From Leptospira tipperaryensis (GTDB taxonomy: Bacteria; Spirochaetota; Leptospiria; Leptospirales; Leptospiraceae): a stretch of 64,000 nucleotides of DNA. Position numbers and translations under genes: made by a program. The notes under the pieces were generated by a model that saw only the letters and a program-made list of their open reading frames with translations, was not told the origin of the DNA and made no database searches. Below, piece after piece: positions 1 through 12,711 of the stretch. The stretch lies in contig NZ_CP015217.1 in the NCBI RefSeq assembly GCF_001729245.1, positions 1,366,001 to 1,430,000 of the forward strand, written 5' to 3'. The number at the start of each line of letters is the position of its first letter. Within the stretch, counting starts at the first letter, position 1.

Positions 1-434
1 AAATTTCAGTTAAAAAACTAAAACCAAACGCGGAACTTCCCGGATTACAAACGATTCATTCGGCGGGTTATGACGTGCACGCGTGCCTGGATTCCAATCT
101 AATCCTCGAACCGGGAAAGGTTTTTTTGGTTCCGACGGGGCTCTCTTTTGCGATTCCTCCGGAATATCATTTTGAAATTCGTCCACGATCGGGCTTCTCG
201 ACTAAGAATCGAATTCTCATTCCGAATTCTCCCGGTACGATTGATAGTGATTATCGAGGAGAGTTGATGATTCCTCTTCTAAATTTAGGAGATTCTCCCT
301 TTGTAGTCGAGCACGGAATGAGAATCGCGCAACTCCTCATTCGTAAAACCTGGTATGCGGAATGGTCCCTCGTCGAAGAATTCCCGGATCAAACCGAGAG
401 AGGCGCGGGCGGATTCGGCTCAACGGGCGTATAA
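1..434 (+). CDS. dut: dUTP diphosphatase, 5'-truncated by window edge
   Basis: Hydrolyses dUTP to dUMP and pyrophosphate, keeping uracil out of DNA and supplying dUMP for thymidylate synthesis. The reading frame is open from position 3, so the start codon lies just outside the window; about 143 residues remain, close to the full length of the trimeric family. All five family motifs are visible: AGYDVHA (motif 1), RPRSGFSTKN (2), GTIDSDYRGE (3, with the catalytic Asp/Tyr region), GMRIAQLLI (4) and the C-terminal ERGAGGFGSTG (5, the Gly-rich arm that closes on the nucleotide). The stop is TAA at 432-434. No downstream partner is linked; a gene-free stretch of about 550 bases follows. The identification is secure. 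Confidence 0.96.
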   Translation, partial: ISVKKLKPNAELPGLQTIHSAGYDVHACLDSNLILEPGKVFLVPTGLSFAIPPEYHFEIRPRSGFSTKNRILIPNSPGTIDSDYRGELMIPLLNLGDSPFVVEHGMRIAQLLIRKTWYAEWSLVEEFPDQTERGAGGFGSTGV

Positions 435-982
435 CGTTCTCTCTTCTTTCCAGTTTTTTTTAGACCCGTCCTTGATAAAAGGTCGAAAATCTGAAAATAA
501 GTTCTGTTGTTTATCATGAGAAATCTTGTTCTATTTTTTATACATCAGTAAGATATTAATTTCCGAATATTCTAAAAATAAAATGTTTCCTTCTGCATCC
601 GGCGGAAGGATTCCCGATATCCCGAGGTTTATTCGCGTTCGTTGCTGCTATAAAGTTTTCGAAATCGTCTTTGGACAAAAAGCGTCGAGATCGATTGGAA
701 ACACCACCGATCTTTCAAAGCTTTCTCTTTTGAACATCTTTATCCTAAATCCAGATCGGAGAGCTTCGAGGGCACGGTAGATTCGAAAAACTCGAATCAA
801 AAGAAAGCCTCTAATCTGCGAAAAAACAATCGATCCATGGAGAAACTCGAGAATAAAACGCATCCTTGGATTCCATTGCGATTCTGCTTCCCATCCTATA
901 AAAGTGTGTTAAACATTGTTTAAAGAAGTCTTGCAAAGACCGCGTAGGAAACTTTAGTTCGTTCAAAACATGAGGTAAAAGA
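435..982. other. Gene-free stretch after dut
   Basis: I see no convincing gene here. The short open frames have no Shine-Dalgarno site and no recognisable protein sequence. A small inverted repeat (TTAAAC, 3-base gap, GTTTAA) lies at 910-924, about 60 bases before the next gene's start, and could be an operator or chance. The last ~100 bases probably hold the promoter of the next gene. Confidence 0.5.
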
Positions 983-1480
983 GTGAAGGATAAAAACCAA
1001 TATCTATTGGATTGCTATCAGGCGGCGTTTGGGACAAACATGCCCGTTTCCTTGAGAGATATGATTCTCAGTGGCGAATTTATAAAATTTTCTAAAAAGG
1101 ATTTTTTGCATAAGGAGTCGAATCAATTCTTTGAAGTTGAGTTGATCAAAGATATCGGAGATCGTATGGGCGGCCTGGTCGATCAGAGCACCCGGATTTC
1201 GATCGCGGAGGGTTTGGATCGGGATGAACCGATTGCCTTTGCGGATCTAAAGCCAAAATCCGGAGGGGATGATTTTATATATAACTTCGTTGTATTTCCT
1301 GCCTACGACGAAGAAGATCCGTGTGCGGTTTATCTTCTCAAACATAAGGGATATCCCGCCGACGAGTTTGAAGATGAGGACGAAGACGGGGATGAGGTGA
1401 GCGTTGAGAGTGATTTGGAATTCGAGCTGCAATCCGTTTTCGATTCTTTTAATGAACTCTTTTTAAGTCTTGAAAGATAA
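983..1480 (+). CDS. Acidic hypothetical protein, possibly SUKH/SMI1-KNR4-like
   Basis: A 165-residue soluble protein with no signal peptide or membrane segment. It starts at GTG with an AGGT Shine-Dalgarno match a few bases upstream. The middle (around residues 85-115, PIAFADLKPKSGGDDFIYNF, then VYLLKHKG) and the end (SVFDSFNELFLSLER) recall the layout of SUKH/SMI1-KNR4 domains, which often read as 'polar beta strand, then pronounced VY..H, then SFxEFL'. A very acidic linker (residues ~128-145, EDEDEDGDE) lies between the two. SUKH proteins are frequently immunity proteins, but no toxin gene is adjacent, so a role in toxin immunity is not supported here. The family call is tentative; the gene itself looks real by length, codon use and start context. 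Confidence 0.7.
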   Translation: MKDKNQYLLDCYQAAFGTNMPVSLRDMILSGEFIKFSKKDFLHKESNQFFEVELIKDIGDRMGGLVDQSTRISIAEGLDRDEPIAFADLKPKSGGDDFIYNFVVFPAYDEEDPCAVYLLKHKGYPADEFEDEDEDGDEVSVESDLEFELQSVFDSFNELFLSLER

Positions 1481-1612
1481 GCCGAGCCTATTTTACAGCC
1501 TCTTTTTTGGCGCCACTTAGAGTCTGCTCTAAGTCAAAAGAAAATTTCGTTTTCAGTTTTCATTCTTTCCAAAGCTGTCTAATCCATAAAGACTTCGGAG
1601 TTAAAGAATTTA

Positions 1613-2407
1613 ATGGAAACGATGTTAAAAGGAAAGACCGCTCTGGTCACGGGCTCTACCGCGGGGATCGGTTTTGCGATCGCAAAACAGCTGCTAAACG
1701 AAGGTGCAAACGTATTTATCAACGGAAGAACTGAGTCCCGTGTGGATCAAGCGATCGCACAATTGAAGGATGAGATTCCGAACGGAAACGTAAAAGGATT
1801 GATCGCCGACTTTGGAAAAAAGCAAGAGATCGATTCGATTTTGAAAGAATTACCCGAGGTCGATATTCTTATCAACAACGTGGGAATTTTCGAACCGAAG
1901 GACTTTACGGAAATTCCGGACGAAGATTGGTTTCGTTTTTTGGAAATAAATCTCTTGAGCGGTGTAAGACTCTCCAGATTCTATCTTCCTAAAATGCTAA
2001 AGAAGAATTGGGGAAGAATCCTTTTTATCTCGAGCGAATCCGGAGTTCAAATTCCGGAAGAAATGATTCACTACGGAGTTACAAAGAGCGCGCAGATTTC
2101 TCTCGCAAGGGGACTTGCCGAACTGACAAAGGGGACTAACGTTACCGTGAATTCAGTTCTTCCCGGACCCACTCGTTCGGAAGGAGTCGGAGGATTTATT
2201 GAGAATCTCGCTGCCAATCAAAAGGTTTCCACCGAAACCGTTGAAAAAGAATTTTTTAAGAATGCGCGCCCGTCCTCTCTTCTTCAAAGATTTGAGAGTG
2301 TGGAAGAAATCGCAAATTTGGTGACTTATCTTTCGAGTTCTCTTTCCTCCGGAACAAACGGCGCAGCGGTGCGCGTGGACGGAGGAGTTGTGAAGTCGGC
2401 ATTCTAA
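1613..2407 (+). CDS. Short-chain dehydrogenase/reductase (SDR)
   Basis: A 264-residue classical SDR oxidoreductase, NAD(P)-dependent and cytosolic; the substrate is unknown. The Rossmann motif TGSTAGIG is at residues 13-20, NNVG (the NNAG motif) near 88-91, and the catalytic Ser (FISSES, ~140-143), Tyr154 and Lys158 (HYGVTKSA) are all present. NPGPTRSEG-type sequence (LPGPTRSEG) follows strand beta-6, and the C-terminal SGTNGAAVRVDGG is typical of the family. ATG at 1613 has a weak GGAG upstream; a second ATG lies three codons in. The stop is two bases from the next ATG, so the SDR and the flavin oxidoreductase are almost certainly co-translated and may act on the same pathway. Fabg-like family membership is sure, function is not. 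Confidence 0.92.
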   Translation: METMLKGKTALVTGSTAGIGFAIAKQLLNEGANVFINGRTESRVDQAIAQLKDEIPNGNVKGLIADFGKKQEIDSILKELPEVDILINNVGIFEPKDFTEIPDEDWFRFLEINLLSGVRLSRFYLPKMLKKNWGRILFISSESGVQIPEEMIHYGVTKSAQISLARGLAELTKGTNVTVNSVLPGPTRSEGVGGFIENLAANQKVSTETVEKEFFKNARPSSLLQRFESVEEIANLVTYLSSSLSSGTNGAAVRVDGGVVKSAF

Positions 2408-2409
2408 AC

Positions 2410-3423
2410 ATGAAATTAAGCGTACTCGATCAATCTCCTATTCGAAAGGGCGGTTCTGCAAGACAGGCCGTCTTAGAAACAATTGAACTCGCAAAGCTCG
2501 CGGACGAATTAGGTTACACTCGGTTTTGGGTATCAGAACATCATAATATTCAAGGACTTGCAGGTTCTACTCCCGAGGTTTTGATTTCGCATCTCGCAGG
2601 GATCACAAAAAATATTCGCGTCGGTGCGGGAGGTGTGATGCTTCCCAATCACAGTGCCTTAAAAGTCGCCGAGAATTTTAGAATGTTGGAAACCCTCTTT
2701 CCGGGAAGAATCGATTTAGGATTGGGAAGAGCTTCGGGAAGCGATCGATTGACCGCTTCGATTTTAAATCCGGGCTCACAATTCGTTCGAAACGATTTTG
2801 GTCAACAGCTCTTAGATCTTCAGTGTTATCTTACGGACCGAGCCGAGGAAGATTCGATTCAGATGAAAGTTAAGGCGATTCCGAAAGCGGATACGGTTCC
2901 GGAGTTGTGGATTCTTACATCGAGCGGGGAGAGCGGACTGCTCGCGGCTCATTTTGGTTTAGCGCTTTCTTTTGCTCATTTTATCAATCCTCTTGGCGGA
3001 CCGAATGCAGTGAGGGCTTATAAGGATCGTTTTCGTCCTTCGGAATCTTTGGCTTTTCCACAAGCGAGTTTAGGAATATTTGTTCTCTGCGCGGAGAGCG
3101 AAGAAAAAGCGGAAGAGTTAAGGACTGTGATGGATCGGCAGTTGTTGAATATCGGAAAAGGGATCAGCGAAGGAGTATTGCCTTATGAAGAAGTGATCAA
3201 AAGTCAATATACCGAGTTTGAGAAAGCGGTGATCTTGCAAAATCGCGGGAGGATGGTCGCGGGAACTCCCGATAAAGTGAAAGAAGAGATTCTTCAATTA
3301 ACAAAAGAATACGAAGTGGAAGAGGTTGTTGTGACGACGATTACCTATGATTTTGAAGATAGACTTCGTTCCTATCGTCTTCTTGCAAATGCGTTTGATC
3401 TAAAGCCGATTCTTTCGGTTTAA
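2410..3423 (+). CDS. LLM-class flavin-dependent oxidoreductase (luciferase-like)
   Basis: A 337-residue member of the bacterial luciferase-like monooxygenase superfamily, which uses reduced FMN or F420. The start MKLSVLDQSPIRKGGSARQA and WVSEHHNIQGLAGSTPEVLI are hallmarks of the MsnO8/YhbW-like single-component group, as are GAGGVMLPNHSALKVAENFR and the RIDLGLGRASGSD segment. It follows the SDR stop by two bases, so expression is coupled. The true substrate cannot be read from sequence; related proteins are often annotated only as alkanal monooxygenase-like. No cofactor reductase is adjacent. Full length for the group. Confidence 0.92.
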   Translation: MKLSVLDQSPIRKGGSARQAVLETIELAKLADELGYTRFWVSEHHNIQGLAGSTPEVLISHLAGITKNIRVGAGGVMLPNHSALKVAENFRMLETLFPGRIDLGLGRASGSDRLTASILNPGSQFVRNDFGQQLLDLQCYLTDRAEEDSIQMKVKAIPKADTVPELWILTSSGESGLLAAHFGLALSFAHFINPLGGPNAVRAYKDRFRPSESLAFPQASLGIFVLCAESEEKAEELRTVMDRQLLNIGKGISEGVLPYEEVIKSQYTEFEKAVILQNRGRMVAGTPDKVKEEILQLTKEYEVEEVVVTTITYDFEDRLRSYRLLANAFDLKPILSV

Positions 3424-3551
3424 AAAAATGTCCGATCTTCGGACAAACAATTCTCTTTTCTATCAAATGACAAAATTAGAATCAAATTCTTTGTATCTGA
3501 AAAGTAAGAATTTTAGAATCAAGGAAAAAGACTGTATAAGGAGATTCTAAA

Positions 3552-4139
3552 ATGTTTAAGGATGAAGAAGGACTTGATTCGGATTATTTTTGGAAGAATT
3601 CTCCGAAATTCGAGATTAAAAATCATCGATTGTTTTTTAAAACTTCTCCGGACACGGATTTTTGGCAGAAGACACATTACGGCTTTCGAAGAGACAACGG
3701 TCATTGTCTTTTGAAAAATATTACGGCCGATTTTTCACTTTCCGTAAGAACTGAATTTTATCCAAAGAAACAATATGATCAGTGCGGTCTGATCGTTAGA
3801 ATCGATTCTGAAAATTGGATCAAAACTTCCATAGAATATGAAACCTCCGATCATTCGCGCCTTGGTTCCGTAGTTACAAACCTCGGCTATTCCGATTGGG
3901 CCACTCTCGATATCCACTCTAAGATCAATACGATGTGGTATCGAATTCAAAACAAAGAAAACGATTTTTTATTAGAATATTCTGAAAATGGAATGAACTG
4001 GAAACAACTTCGGATGGCTCATTTGCTTTTGAATAGTCGACCGTTAGCCGTCGGAATCTATGCTTGTAGTCCGATGGAAAGTTCCTTTGAATGTGTCTTT
4101 GATCATTTTGAATTGGGTGATTCCGAATGGCCGGTTTGA
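3552..4139 (+). CDS. DUF1349 family protein (concanavalin-like beta-sandwich)
   Basis: A 195-residue protein matching the DUF1349 pattern: an early W..P..F....... L.......TDFWQKTHYG segment, SLSVRTEFYPKKQYDQCGLI, then WIKTSIEYE, LGSVVTNLGYSDW, MWYRIQN and DFLLEYSENG. In this family a roughly 190-residue jelly roll of about 14 strands is predicted; the yeast-derived title 'regulation of enolase 1' is historical and the biochemical role is unknown. No signal peptide, so cytoplasmic. Start ATG at 3552 has AAGGAG nine bases upstream. It stands alone, with a repeat-rich region downstream. Confidence 0.88.
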   Translation: MFKDEEGLDSDYFWKNSPKFEIKNHRLFFKTSPDTDFWQKTHYGFRRDNGHCLLKNITADFSLSVRTEFYPKKQYDQCGLIVRIDSENWIKTSIEYETSDHSRLGSVVTNLGYSDWATLDIHSKINTMWYRIQNKENDFLLEYSENGMNWKQLRMAHLLLNSRPLAVGIYACSPMESSFECVFDHFELGDSEWPV

Positions 4140-4203
4140 TTTTTTATTTTGAACTTTGAGTTTCGTGTTGTTGATGTTTTGTAGAACGTGAAGTTTTGTG
4201 CGT

Positions 4204-4576
4204 TTATACGTAGTTCATATAATTTGCAGAGTCAAGATCGAACCTGTGTATAGTTTGAAATCTGTTCGGAAGGGGATTGTTGTTTGGGGATTTATACGAA
4301 GTTCGTCTAAGCACGCGGATATCTTTTTCGAAACTGATTGTAGGAACTCCGACTGCTTTACCTTTGCCGGTTATACGAAGTTCGCATAACCGCGCTGGTA
4401 AGAGTTTCGATTTATACCGCTTGAATGGAGGGGTTCCCTACAGCGTATTTTTCGGATAATTCTTCGAAGTTTGCAGAAACAGCATATCAAGTTGGATTTG
4501 ATTTATCGATGTTTTTATACGAACTTCGCGTAAGCTCGCAAATTCATTTGTAATTCTCCGTTCGCATAACCGCGCG
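4204..4576. repeat. Five degenerate copies of a near-palindromic ~21-25 bp repeat
   Basis: Copies begin at about 4204, 4292, 4371, 4515 and 4561 (the last only a right half). The best copy (4370-4395) reads TTATACGAAGTTCG followed by CATAACCGCGC; with its flanking G the core is a palindrome around one central G with a single mismatch pair. Others diverge at a few positions. The surrounding 4140-4615 sequence has no credible gene. The copies are irregularly spaced (about 80-145 bases), so this is not a CRISPR array; a dispersed palindromic element or a cluster of protein-binding sites is more likely. Confidence 0.6.
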
Positions 4577-4615
4577 GATTTCTTTTCCAAGGGTTCAGCG
4601 CCGACTCCAACCTCG

Positions 4616-4669
4616 CGAATTTACAGAGTATTACAAAACAATCCGAGAGAATACTTTCTTCTCTTCTGA
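4616..4669 (+). pseudogene. Remnant: last 17 codons of a DUF1564 gene
   Basis: Translating the plus strand gives RIYRVLQNNPREYFLLF and a stop. This aligns with the C-terminus of the intact DUF1564 protein on the other side of ftsK ([19 protein letters not shown]). The match stops abruptly upstream of codon RI, where the sequence changes to unrelated repeat-rich DNA, so only the gene tail and its 3' flank remain here. It shows that the inverted element derives from duplication or rearrangement of a DUF1564 gene with its downstream region. Confidence 0.65.
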
Positions 4670-4880
4670 TCATTGAAATTGATTTTATCGATTCTCTTAC
4701 GAAGGGAATTTGAGAATTCAAAGTGGTAGTTCCTACACTTCTCTCTCAAAAAAACGGGGTCCGGGGTTCTTCCAGGAGAAATTCCCCGGAAAGGGGGTAG
4801 CGTAAGACGCGAAAGCGGCTGGAGCGAGGGGGACTTTTCCCCCTCATTGCGCCCACACAAACCGATTTGTGTGGGAACTC
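4616..4880 (+). repeat. Inverted-repeat element copy A, downstream of ftsK
   Basis: About 250 bases that recur in reverse orientation at 7736-7985, so the pair brackets ftsK. From left to right it holds the last codons of a DUF1564 gene, a stretch around GATCATTGAAATTGATTTTA, a GTAGTTCCTACAC motif, a strong hairpin built on CCGGGG/CCCCGG (about 4750-4782), the palindrome GAGGGGGA-CTTT-TCCCCCTC (4825-4845), and a perfect 10 bp hairpin CCCACACAAA/TTTGTGTGGG (4852-4875) ending in the common GGAACTCC motif. On the ftsK strand the last hairpins lie just after the ftsK stop and may end transcription, though no long U tract follows. Confidence 0.8.
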
Positions 4881-4892
4881 CCCAAACTTTCT

Positions 4893-7646
<2,754 letters not shown>

Positions 7647-7735
7647 GCTATTTGTATCGGAAACTGCCCAGAAAAAGAAAAGAGACTTAATTTTGGATTT
7701 TTTTCGCCTTTTAGAAAAGGGAATCGGTTTGCGTG

Positions 7736-7985
7736 AGTTCCTACTTTTGGGCCGCATGCGGGGGAAAAATCCCCCTCGCTCCAGCCGCTTCGCGTCTTAC
7801 GCTACCCCCTTTCCGGGGAATTTCTCCTGGAAGAACCCCGGACCCCGTTTTTTTCGGGGAGAAGTGTAGGAACTACCACTTTGAATTCTCAAATTCCCTT
7901 CCTAAGAGAATCGATAAAATCAATTTCAATGATCAGAAAAAAAGAAAGTATCTCTCGGATTGCATTGTAATGCTCTTGAAATTCT
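7736..7985 (-). repeat. Inverted-repeat element copy B, upstream of ftsK
   Basis: Reverse-complement partner of 4616-4880. The GC-rich core (CCCCCTCGCTCCAGCCGCTT through CGGGGAGAAGTGTAGGAAC) and the AT-rich part to ATTTCAATGATCAG match with only scattered changes. It begins with GAGTTCCTAC and ends within the 3' end of the DUF1564 gene, whose stop codon (7926-7928) is inside the element. It therefore sits immediately before the ftsK start region and may contain or interrupt the ftsK promoter. Both copies also share a 79-codon open frame by virtue of DNA similarity; it has no ribosome site and I do not treat it as a gene. Confidence 0.8.
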
Positions 7986-8447
7986 CTTTTGGGATAGATC
8001 AAGATGAAGTATATATCTGTAATTCTTGTGGAACGTTGGAACTCCTTGGTTCATCGTGCTTACGATGGAATCCCCAACTTCCGACTCTTCCAGATACAAA
8101 AGGTAATTGAAAAGAAAGCAGCGAGAAACTCCGTGAGCCTGGGCTAAAACGCTCAATAAGGCCCAACTTTCAGCGCCAATCCTGGTGTTGATTTTCTTCA
8201 TTTTTTTCTTACCCGGACTCAATTGATATAAGGTCGTGGCTGCTCTTTTTCCCAATCTTCGTGTCGAAGACAAAAACTTTCCGTATCGTTTCAAGAGAAT
8301 CGGAATTCTTTTAGGAAGGATTCTTCTCTCTTTCTGAGGATACCGGAGAACGGTTTTTTCCGGTATAAGGAGGGTTACGACGATCGTCTGATTTTCCCTG
8401 AGGCGTGATTGAACGAGATGGTCCTGATTGAGCAGTAATATTCCCAT
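7926..8447 (-). CDS. DUF1564 family protein (Leptospira paralogous family)
   Basis: A 173-residue basic protein with the recognisable DUF1564 layout: [19 protein letters not shown] at the start, [36 protein letters not shown], then [32 protein letters not shown] and [20 protein letters not shown]. The family is present in many copies per Leptospira genome and its function is unknown; the arginine/lysine-rich first half followed by GVSRCxLFNYLL could be a ribbon-helix-helix or helix-turn-helix-like DNA-binding unit, which is inference. Its last codons and 3' flank form one arm of the inverted repeat around ftsK. Compared with what I remember of paralogs the end looks intact. Confidence 0.85.
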   Translation of the reverse strand: MGILLLNQDHLVQSRLRENQTIVVTLLIPEKTVLRYPQKERRILPKRIPILLKRYGKFLSSTRRLGKRAATTLYQLSPGKKKMKKINTRIGAESWALLSVLAQAHGVSRCFLFNYLLYLEESEVGDSIVSTMNQGVPTFHKNYRYILHLDLSQKRISRALQCNPRDTFFFSDH

Positions 8448-9504
<1,057 letters not shown>

Positions 9505-9531
9505 CCAAAGTCCGAGAAAGGAGCGAAAACA

Positions 9532-10641
9532 TTGAATCAGAAAAGAGTAGGACAAATTCTCCGCGAAGCGAGAGAAGAAAAAAAGCTAAGCGTAAAAGAC
9601 GTAGCGAAAGAAACAAACATTTCGGTGAAATATATCCTCGCACTGGAAACAGAGGACTATTCCCAATTTCCGGGTGAAACCTTCACCATGGGATTTTTAA
9701 AAAACTACGGAAGTTATCTCAAACTAGACACGGGACAGTTGATCAACTTGTATCGTGGTGAAAAAATCGAAGAGTCTCAGGCTCCTCTCGAAGAACTCAC
9801 ACGTCCCACAACTTCTTATTATTCTAAAATCAACGTGGATAAGAATAAGATCTTTACGATCGCGGCGGTTCTTGTCATTCTAATCTGCGCTTATATCATC
9901 ATCGACGTAGCAACCGATTCTTCTTCCGGCGACGACGCGGTGGAAGAATCCGGTAAAAAACTGGACATCCCCGAAAACATCGACTTCTCCTCCAGATCAA
10001 TCCCGGACAATAGAAGTGAATCTTTTATTCTTACACCGGACAAGGGAGTAAGTTTTTCCGTAAGCAACCAACAGTGTAAGCTCTTCATCGATTCCGTAGA
10101 AAAGGGCGGGGCTGTAAACACCGCGGTTCTTGCTTTTAATGTCTATCCGGAACTCACCGTATATAAATTCCGTCTGAGCGAAGGACAGGAAAAAGTTCTG
10201 AGTTATACGATTCCCGAAATCTCAAGCCTGAGACGCAACGTAAGAATCATCGCGCAAGCCGTGACTGAAAACTCGGCTAAGGTTCTTGTAACGCTCAGTG
10301 AAGAGGAGCAAAAACCGGAAAGCGCAGTCGACACCACAAAGACATTAGGCGACGTTCCAATCCAAGTGACTCTTTTCTTTAGCAAAGCCAGTTACGCCGA
10401 ATTCATCATCGACGGACAGATGGGTTTTAGAGGTCTTGTGCAGGCCGGAGAAAACCGAAGCCTCGAAGCAAAGGATCGTCTCGAACTCAAAGTGGGAGAC
10501 GGTTCCGCGGTGGAAATGATCCAGAACGGAAAACCTAAGATCACATTGGGACGTCCCGGAAAACTCGTAAAGAAGATCTTTGTCAAAACGCAAAACCCTT
10601 ATGATAGTACACAATCCGTCATCAGGGAGTTGGGAGAATAG
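9532..10641 (+). CDS. rodZ: RodZ-like cytoskeletal/HTH membrane protein
   Basis: A 369-residue protein that in rod-shaped bacteria links MreB to the envelope. Residues 1-75 are a Cro/C1-type helix-turn-helix ([53 protein letters not shown]), residues 106-126 a single membrane helix ([21 protein letters not shown]), and the C-terminal ~100 residues a DUF4115-type beta domain ([53 protein letters not shown]). Start is TTG at 9532 with AAAGGAG ten bases upstream; no better ATG exists. Neighbour rimO begins six bases after its stop, a common linkage in spirochetes and other groups. Confidence 0.88.
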   Translation: MNQKRVGQILREAREEKKLSVKDVAKETNISVKYILALETEDYSQFPGETFTMGFLKNYGSYLKLDTGQLINLYRGEKIEESQAPLEELTRPTTSYYSKINVDKNKIFTIAAVLVILICAYIIIDVATDSSSGDDAVEESGKKLDIPENIDFSSRSIPDNRSESFILTPDKGVSFSVSNQQCKLFIDSVEKGGAVNTAVLAFNVYPELTVYKFRLSEGQEKVLSYTIPEISSLRRNVRIIAQAVTENSAKVLVTLSEEEQKPESAVDTTKTLGDVPIQVTLFFSKASYAEFIIDGQMGFRGLVQAGENRSLEAKDRLELKVGDGSAVEMIQNGKPKITLGRPGKLVKKIFVKTQNPYDSTQSVIRELGE

Positions 10642-10647
10642 AATTTC

Positions 10648-11964
10648 TTGGAAAAGAAATTCTTCATCACCACACTAGGGTGTCCGAAGAACACGGCGGA
10701 CTCCATGAGCATGCATCATTCTCTTCTGGAAGAGGGATTTGTTCCCGCTACACTTCCGGAAGAATCTGATTTTCATTTTATCAATACCTGCACCTTCATT
10801 CAGTCCGCGACCGAAGAAACGATTCAAACGATTCTTTCCGCGGCTCAGGTAAAAAAACAAAATCATCAAAAACTCGTAGTAGTGGGTTGTTTTGCGGAAC
10901 GTTATCCGGATAATATCAGCGCCGAAATTCCGGAAGTGGATCTCTTTTTTGGAACGGGAAAATACAACCAAGCGGGAAAACTTCTCAGAGAAAAGTTCCC
11001 CGATCTTTCTCCTCCAAAATTAGAATTCAACGAAGACATATTAGAAAGACTCAAACTTTCCGCGGGTATCGAAAACTATTCCAAACCGTACGCGTATGTA
11101 AAAGTTTCAGACGGTTGCAACCGAGGATGTTCTTTTTGTATCATTCCTTCTTTTCGCGGGAAGTTTAAAGAATCTCCGGTGGAAGATATCGTCCGCGACG
11201 CGGATCGTGCGATTCGCGCGGGAGCCAAAGAGATCTGTCTTGTTTCCCAAGACACGGTTTATTACGGAAGGGATTCGGAAGTTCTTCTGGATATGGTTCG
11301 TAAAGTTTCCGAAATCGAAGCGCTCAAGATTCTAAGATTGTTGTATTTGTATCCGGATAAGAAGACTGAAAAACTCATTCGTCTTATGGGTCAAACCCCG
11401 AAGATCGCACCTTATCTTGAATCTCCTCTCCAACACGTTTCTTCTAAAATTTTAAAGAGCATGAACCGCGCCGGAGAAAGTTCCTACTTCAAGGATCTTT
11501 TTTCACTCGCGAGAGAAGTCAAACCGGGTCTGGAGATTCGCACTTCGTTTATCATCGGTTATCCGGGAGAAGAACCGGACGACGTGGATCAGATCCTTCG
11601 TTTTATCGAAGAGACAAGACCCGAAAAGGTGAACTTATTTTCTTATTCTCCGCAGGAAGGAACCAAAGGCGCCGAGGTCAAACAGACCGTATCCGAAAAA
11701 GAAAAATCGAAACGAATCAATCTTATCCGCGACGCGCACTTGGCGATCTTGGAAGAGATCCACGAATCAAGAATCGGTCAGACCTACGACGCGATCGTCG
11801 ACAATATCGAAGACGGTCAAGCTGTGGTAAGAAGACTTCAAGACGCGCCGGAAATGGACGAGGTCGTTTATGTGGACGATCCTTCTTTGATTCCGGGAAC
11901 TCTTGGAAAAGTCAGGATCGATTCTTTTTACGAATATGACATGAACGGAACCTGGTTTTTTTGA
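10648..11964 (+). CDS. rimO: Ribosomal protein S12 methylthiotransferase RimO
   Basis: Radical-SAM methylthiotransferase that adds a methylthio group to the beta carbon of an aspartate in ribosomal protein S12. The N-terminal UPF0004 domain carries the second cluster's cysteines C12, C48 and C81; the radical-SAM motif CNRGCSFC gives C157, C161 and C164, followed by IIPSFRGKF, which marks RimO rather than MiaB. The C-terminal TRAM domain is present (IGQTYDAIVDNIEDGQAVVRR). 438 residues, full length. TTG start with GGGAG upstream. Its stop is immediately followed by the pgsA ATG, so the two are coupled. Confidence 0.96.
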   Translation: MEKKFFITTLGCPKNTADSMSMHHSLLEEGFVPATLPEESDFHFINTCTFIQSATEETIQTILSAAQVKKQNHQKLVVVGCFAERYPDNISAEIPEVDLFFGTGKYNQAGKLLREKFPDLSPPKLEFNEDILERLKLSAGIENYSKPYAYVKVSDGCNRGCSFCIIPSFRGKFKESPVEDIVRDADRAIRAGAKEICLVSQDTVYYGRDSEVLLDMVRKVSEIEALKILRLLYLYPDKKTEKLIRLMGQTPKIAPYLESPLQHVSSKILKSMNRAGESSYFKDLFSLAREVKPGLEIRTSFIIGYPGEEPDDVDQILRFIEETRPEKVNLFSYSPQEGTKGAEVKQTVSEKEKSKRINLIRDAHLAILEEIHESRIGQTYDAIVDNIEDGQAVVRRLQDAPEMDEVVYVDDPSLIPGTLGKVRIDSFYEYDMNGTWFF

Positions 11965-12711
11965 ATGAACAAAGTTATTTTCAATATTCCTAATATTCTT
12001 ACGATGCTCCGCGTAGCCGCGGTTCCCTTTTTTGTCTGGTTTTTATTCCAGAAAGAATGGGAATATCATATCGCAGCTCTGATTCTTTTCGTCGTCGCGT
12101 CCTTGACCGATCTCATCGACGGTTATCTCGCTCGTAAATGGAATCAGGAAACCGAGTTCGGAAAATTCTTAGATCCGCTCGCGGATAAGATCATCGTAAC
12201 TGGTTGTTTTGTTACGTTTATCTTTTTGCAGGAACAGATCGAATTCTGGATGGTCTGTATGATCATCGGAAGAGACATGCTCATCACTTGTCTTCGTTAT
12301 CTCGCGATTCGCCAGGGACAATCGATCCGAACCACGATGCTCGGCAAAGTAAAGACCGTCTTTCAGATGGGAGCGATCGTACTCATTCTTGTATTCTTTA
12401 TTCTCGTATCGAGTAAGAAAAGAATTTTGATCAACGAGGCTTACGCTTCCGGAAAGGCTTCCGGTCTCACGGTATTCGAGATTGCAACCGGGAATGCGAT
12501 TTACTTTTTTCAAAACTTAAACAAGAATACCACCTTGGGAGATATCATCTTCGGTCTCGGAGCCTTTGTTCCTTATTGGGGAATGCTCATCACGACCGCG
12601 ATCACTGTATTCTCAGGGCTTCGTTATATGGTATCCAACAGCCAAGTTCTTTATCCCTCCAATATCAAAAGGATGTTTCAGAAACGTGGAACCAAGAGCA
12701 GCAATTCTTAA
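11965..12711 (+). CDS. pgsA: CDP-diacylglycerol-glycerol-3-phosphate 3-phosphatidyltransferase
   Basis: Inner-membrane enzyme making phosphatidylglycerol phosphate from CDP-diacylglycerol and glycerol 3-phosphate. The CDP-alcohol phosphotransferase signature is perfect: Asp49, Asp52-Gly53, Ala56-Arg57, Gly66, Asp70 and Asp74 with the expected spacing. MNKVIFNIPNILTMLRVAAVP is the usual amphipathic start. At 248 residues it is longer than the ~180-residue typical PgsA; the extra part lies between about residues 150 and 205 (KRILINEAYASGKASGLT onward), which looks like a spirochetal insertion between the last helices. ATG follows the rimO stop with no gap. Confidence 0.92.
   Translation: MNKVIFNIPNILTMLRVAAVPFFVWFLFQKEWEYHIAALILFVVASLTDLIDGYLARKWNQETEFGKFLDPLADKIIVTGCFVTFIFLQEQIEFWMVCMIIGRDMLITCLRYLAIRQGQSIRTTMLGKVKTVFQMGAIVLILVFFILVSSKKRILINEAYASGKASGLTVFEIATGNAIYFFQNLNKNTTLGDIIFGLGAFVPYWGMLITTAITVFSGLRYMVSNSQVLYPSNIKRMFQKRGTKSSNS

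Noticed and set aside
526..780. 84-codon frame after dut
   Set aside because: No start context, no family resemblance, overlapped by an equally poor frame on the other strand.
4204..4576. CRISPR array
   Set aside because: Only five degenerate copies, irregular spacing, no cas genes in the window.
4204..4576. True loxP site
   Set aside because: Only 11 bases of one arm match; no second arm or 8-base spacer of the right form. Likely coincidence from palindrome symmetry.
4621..4860. 79-codon frame conserved with a frame in 7733-8110
   Set aside because: Similarity comes from the inverted DNA repeat; no ribosome site, and strong hairpins better explain conservation.
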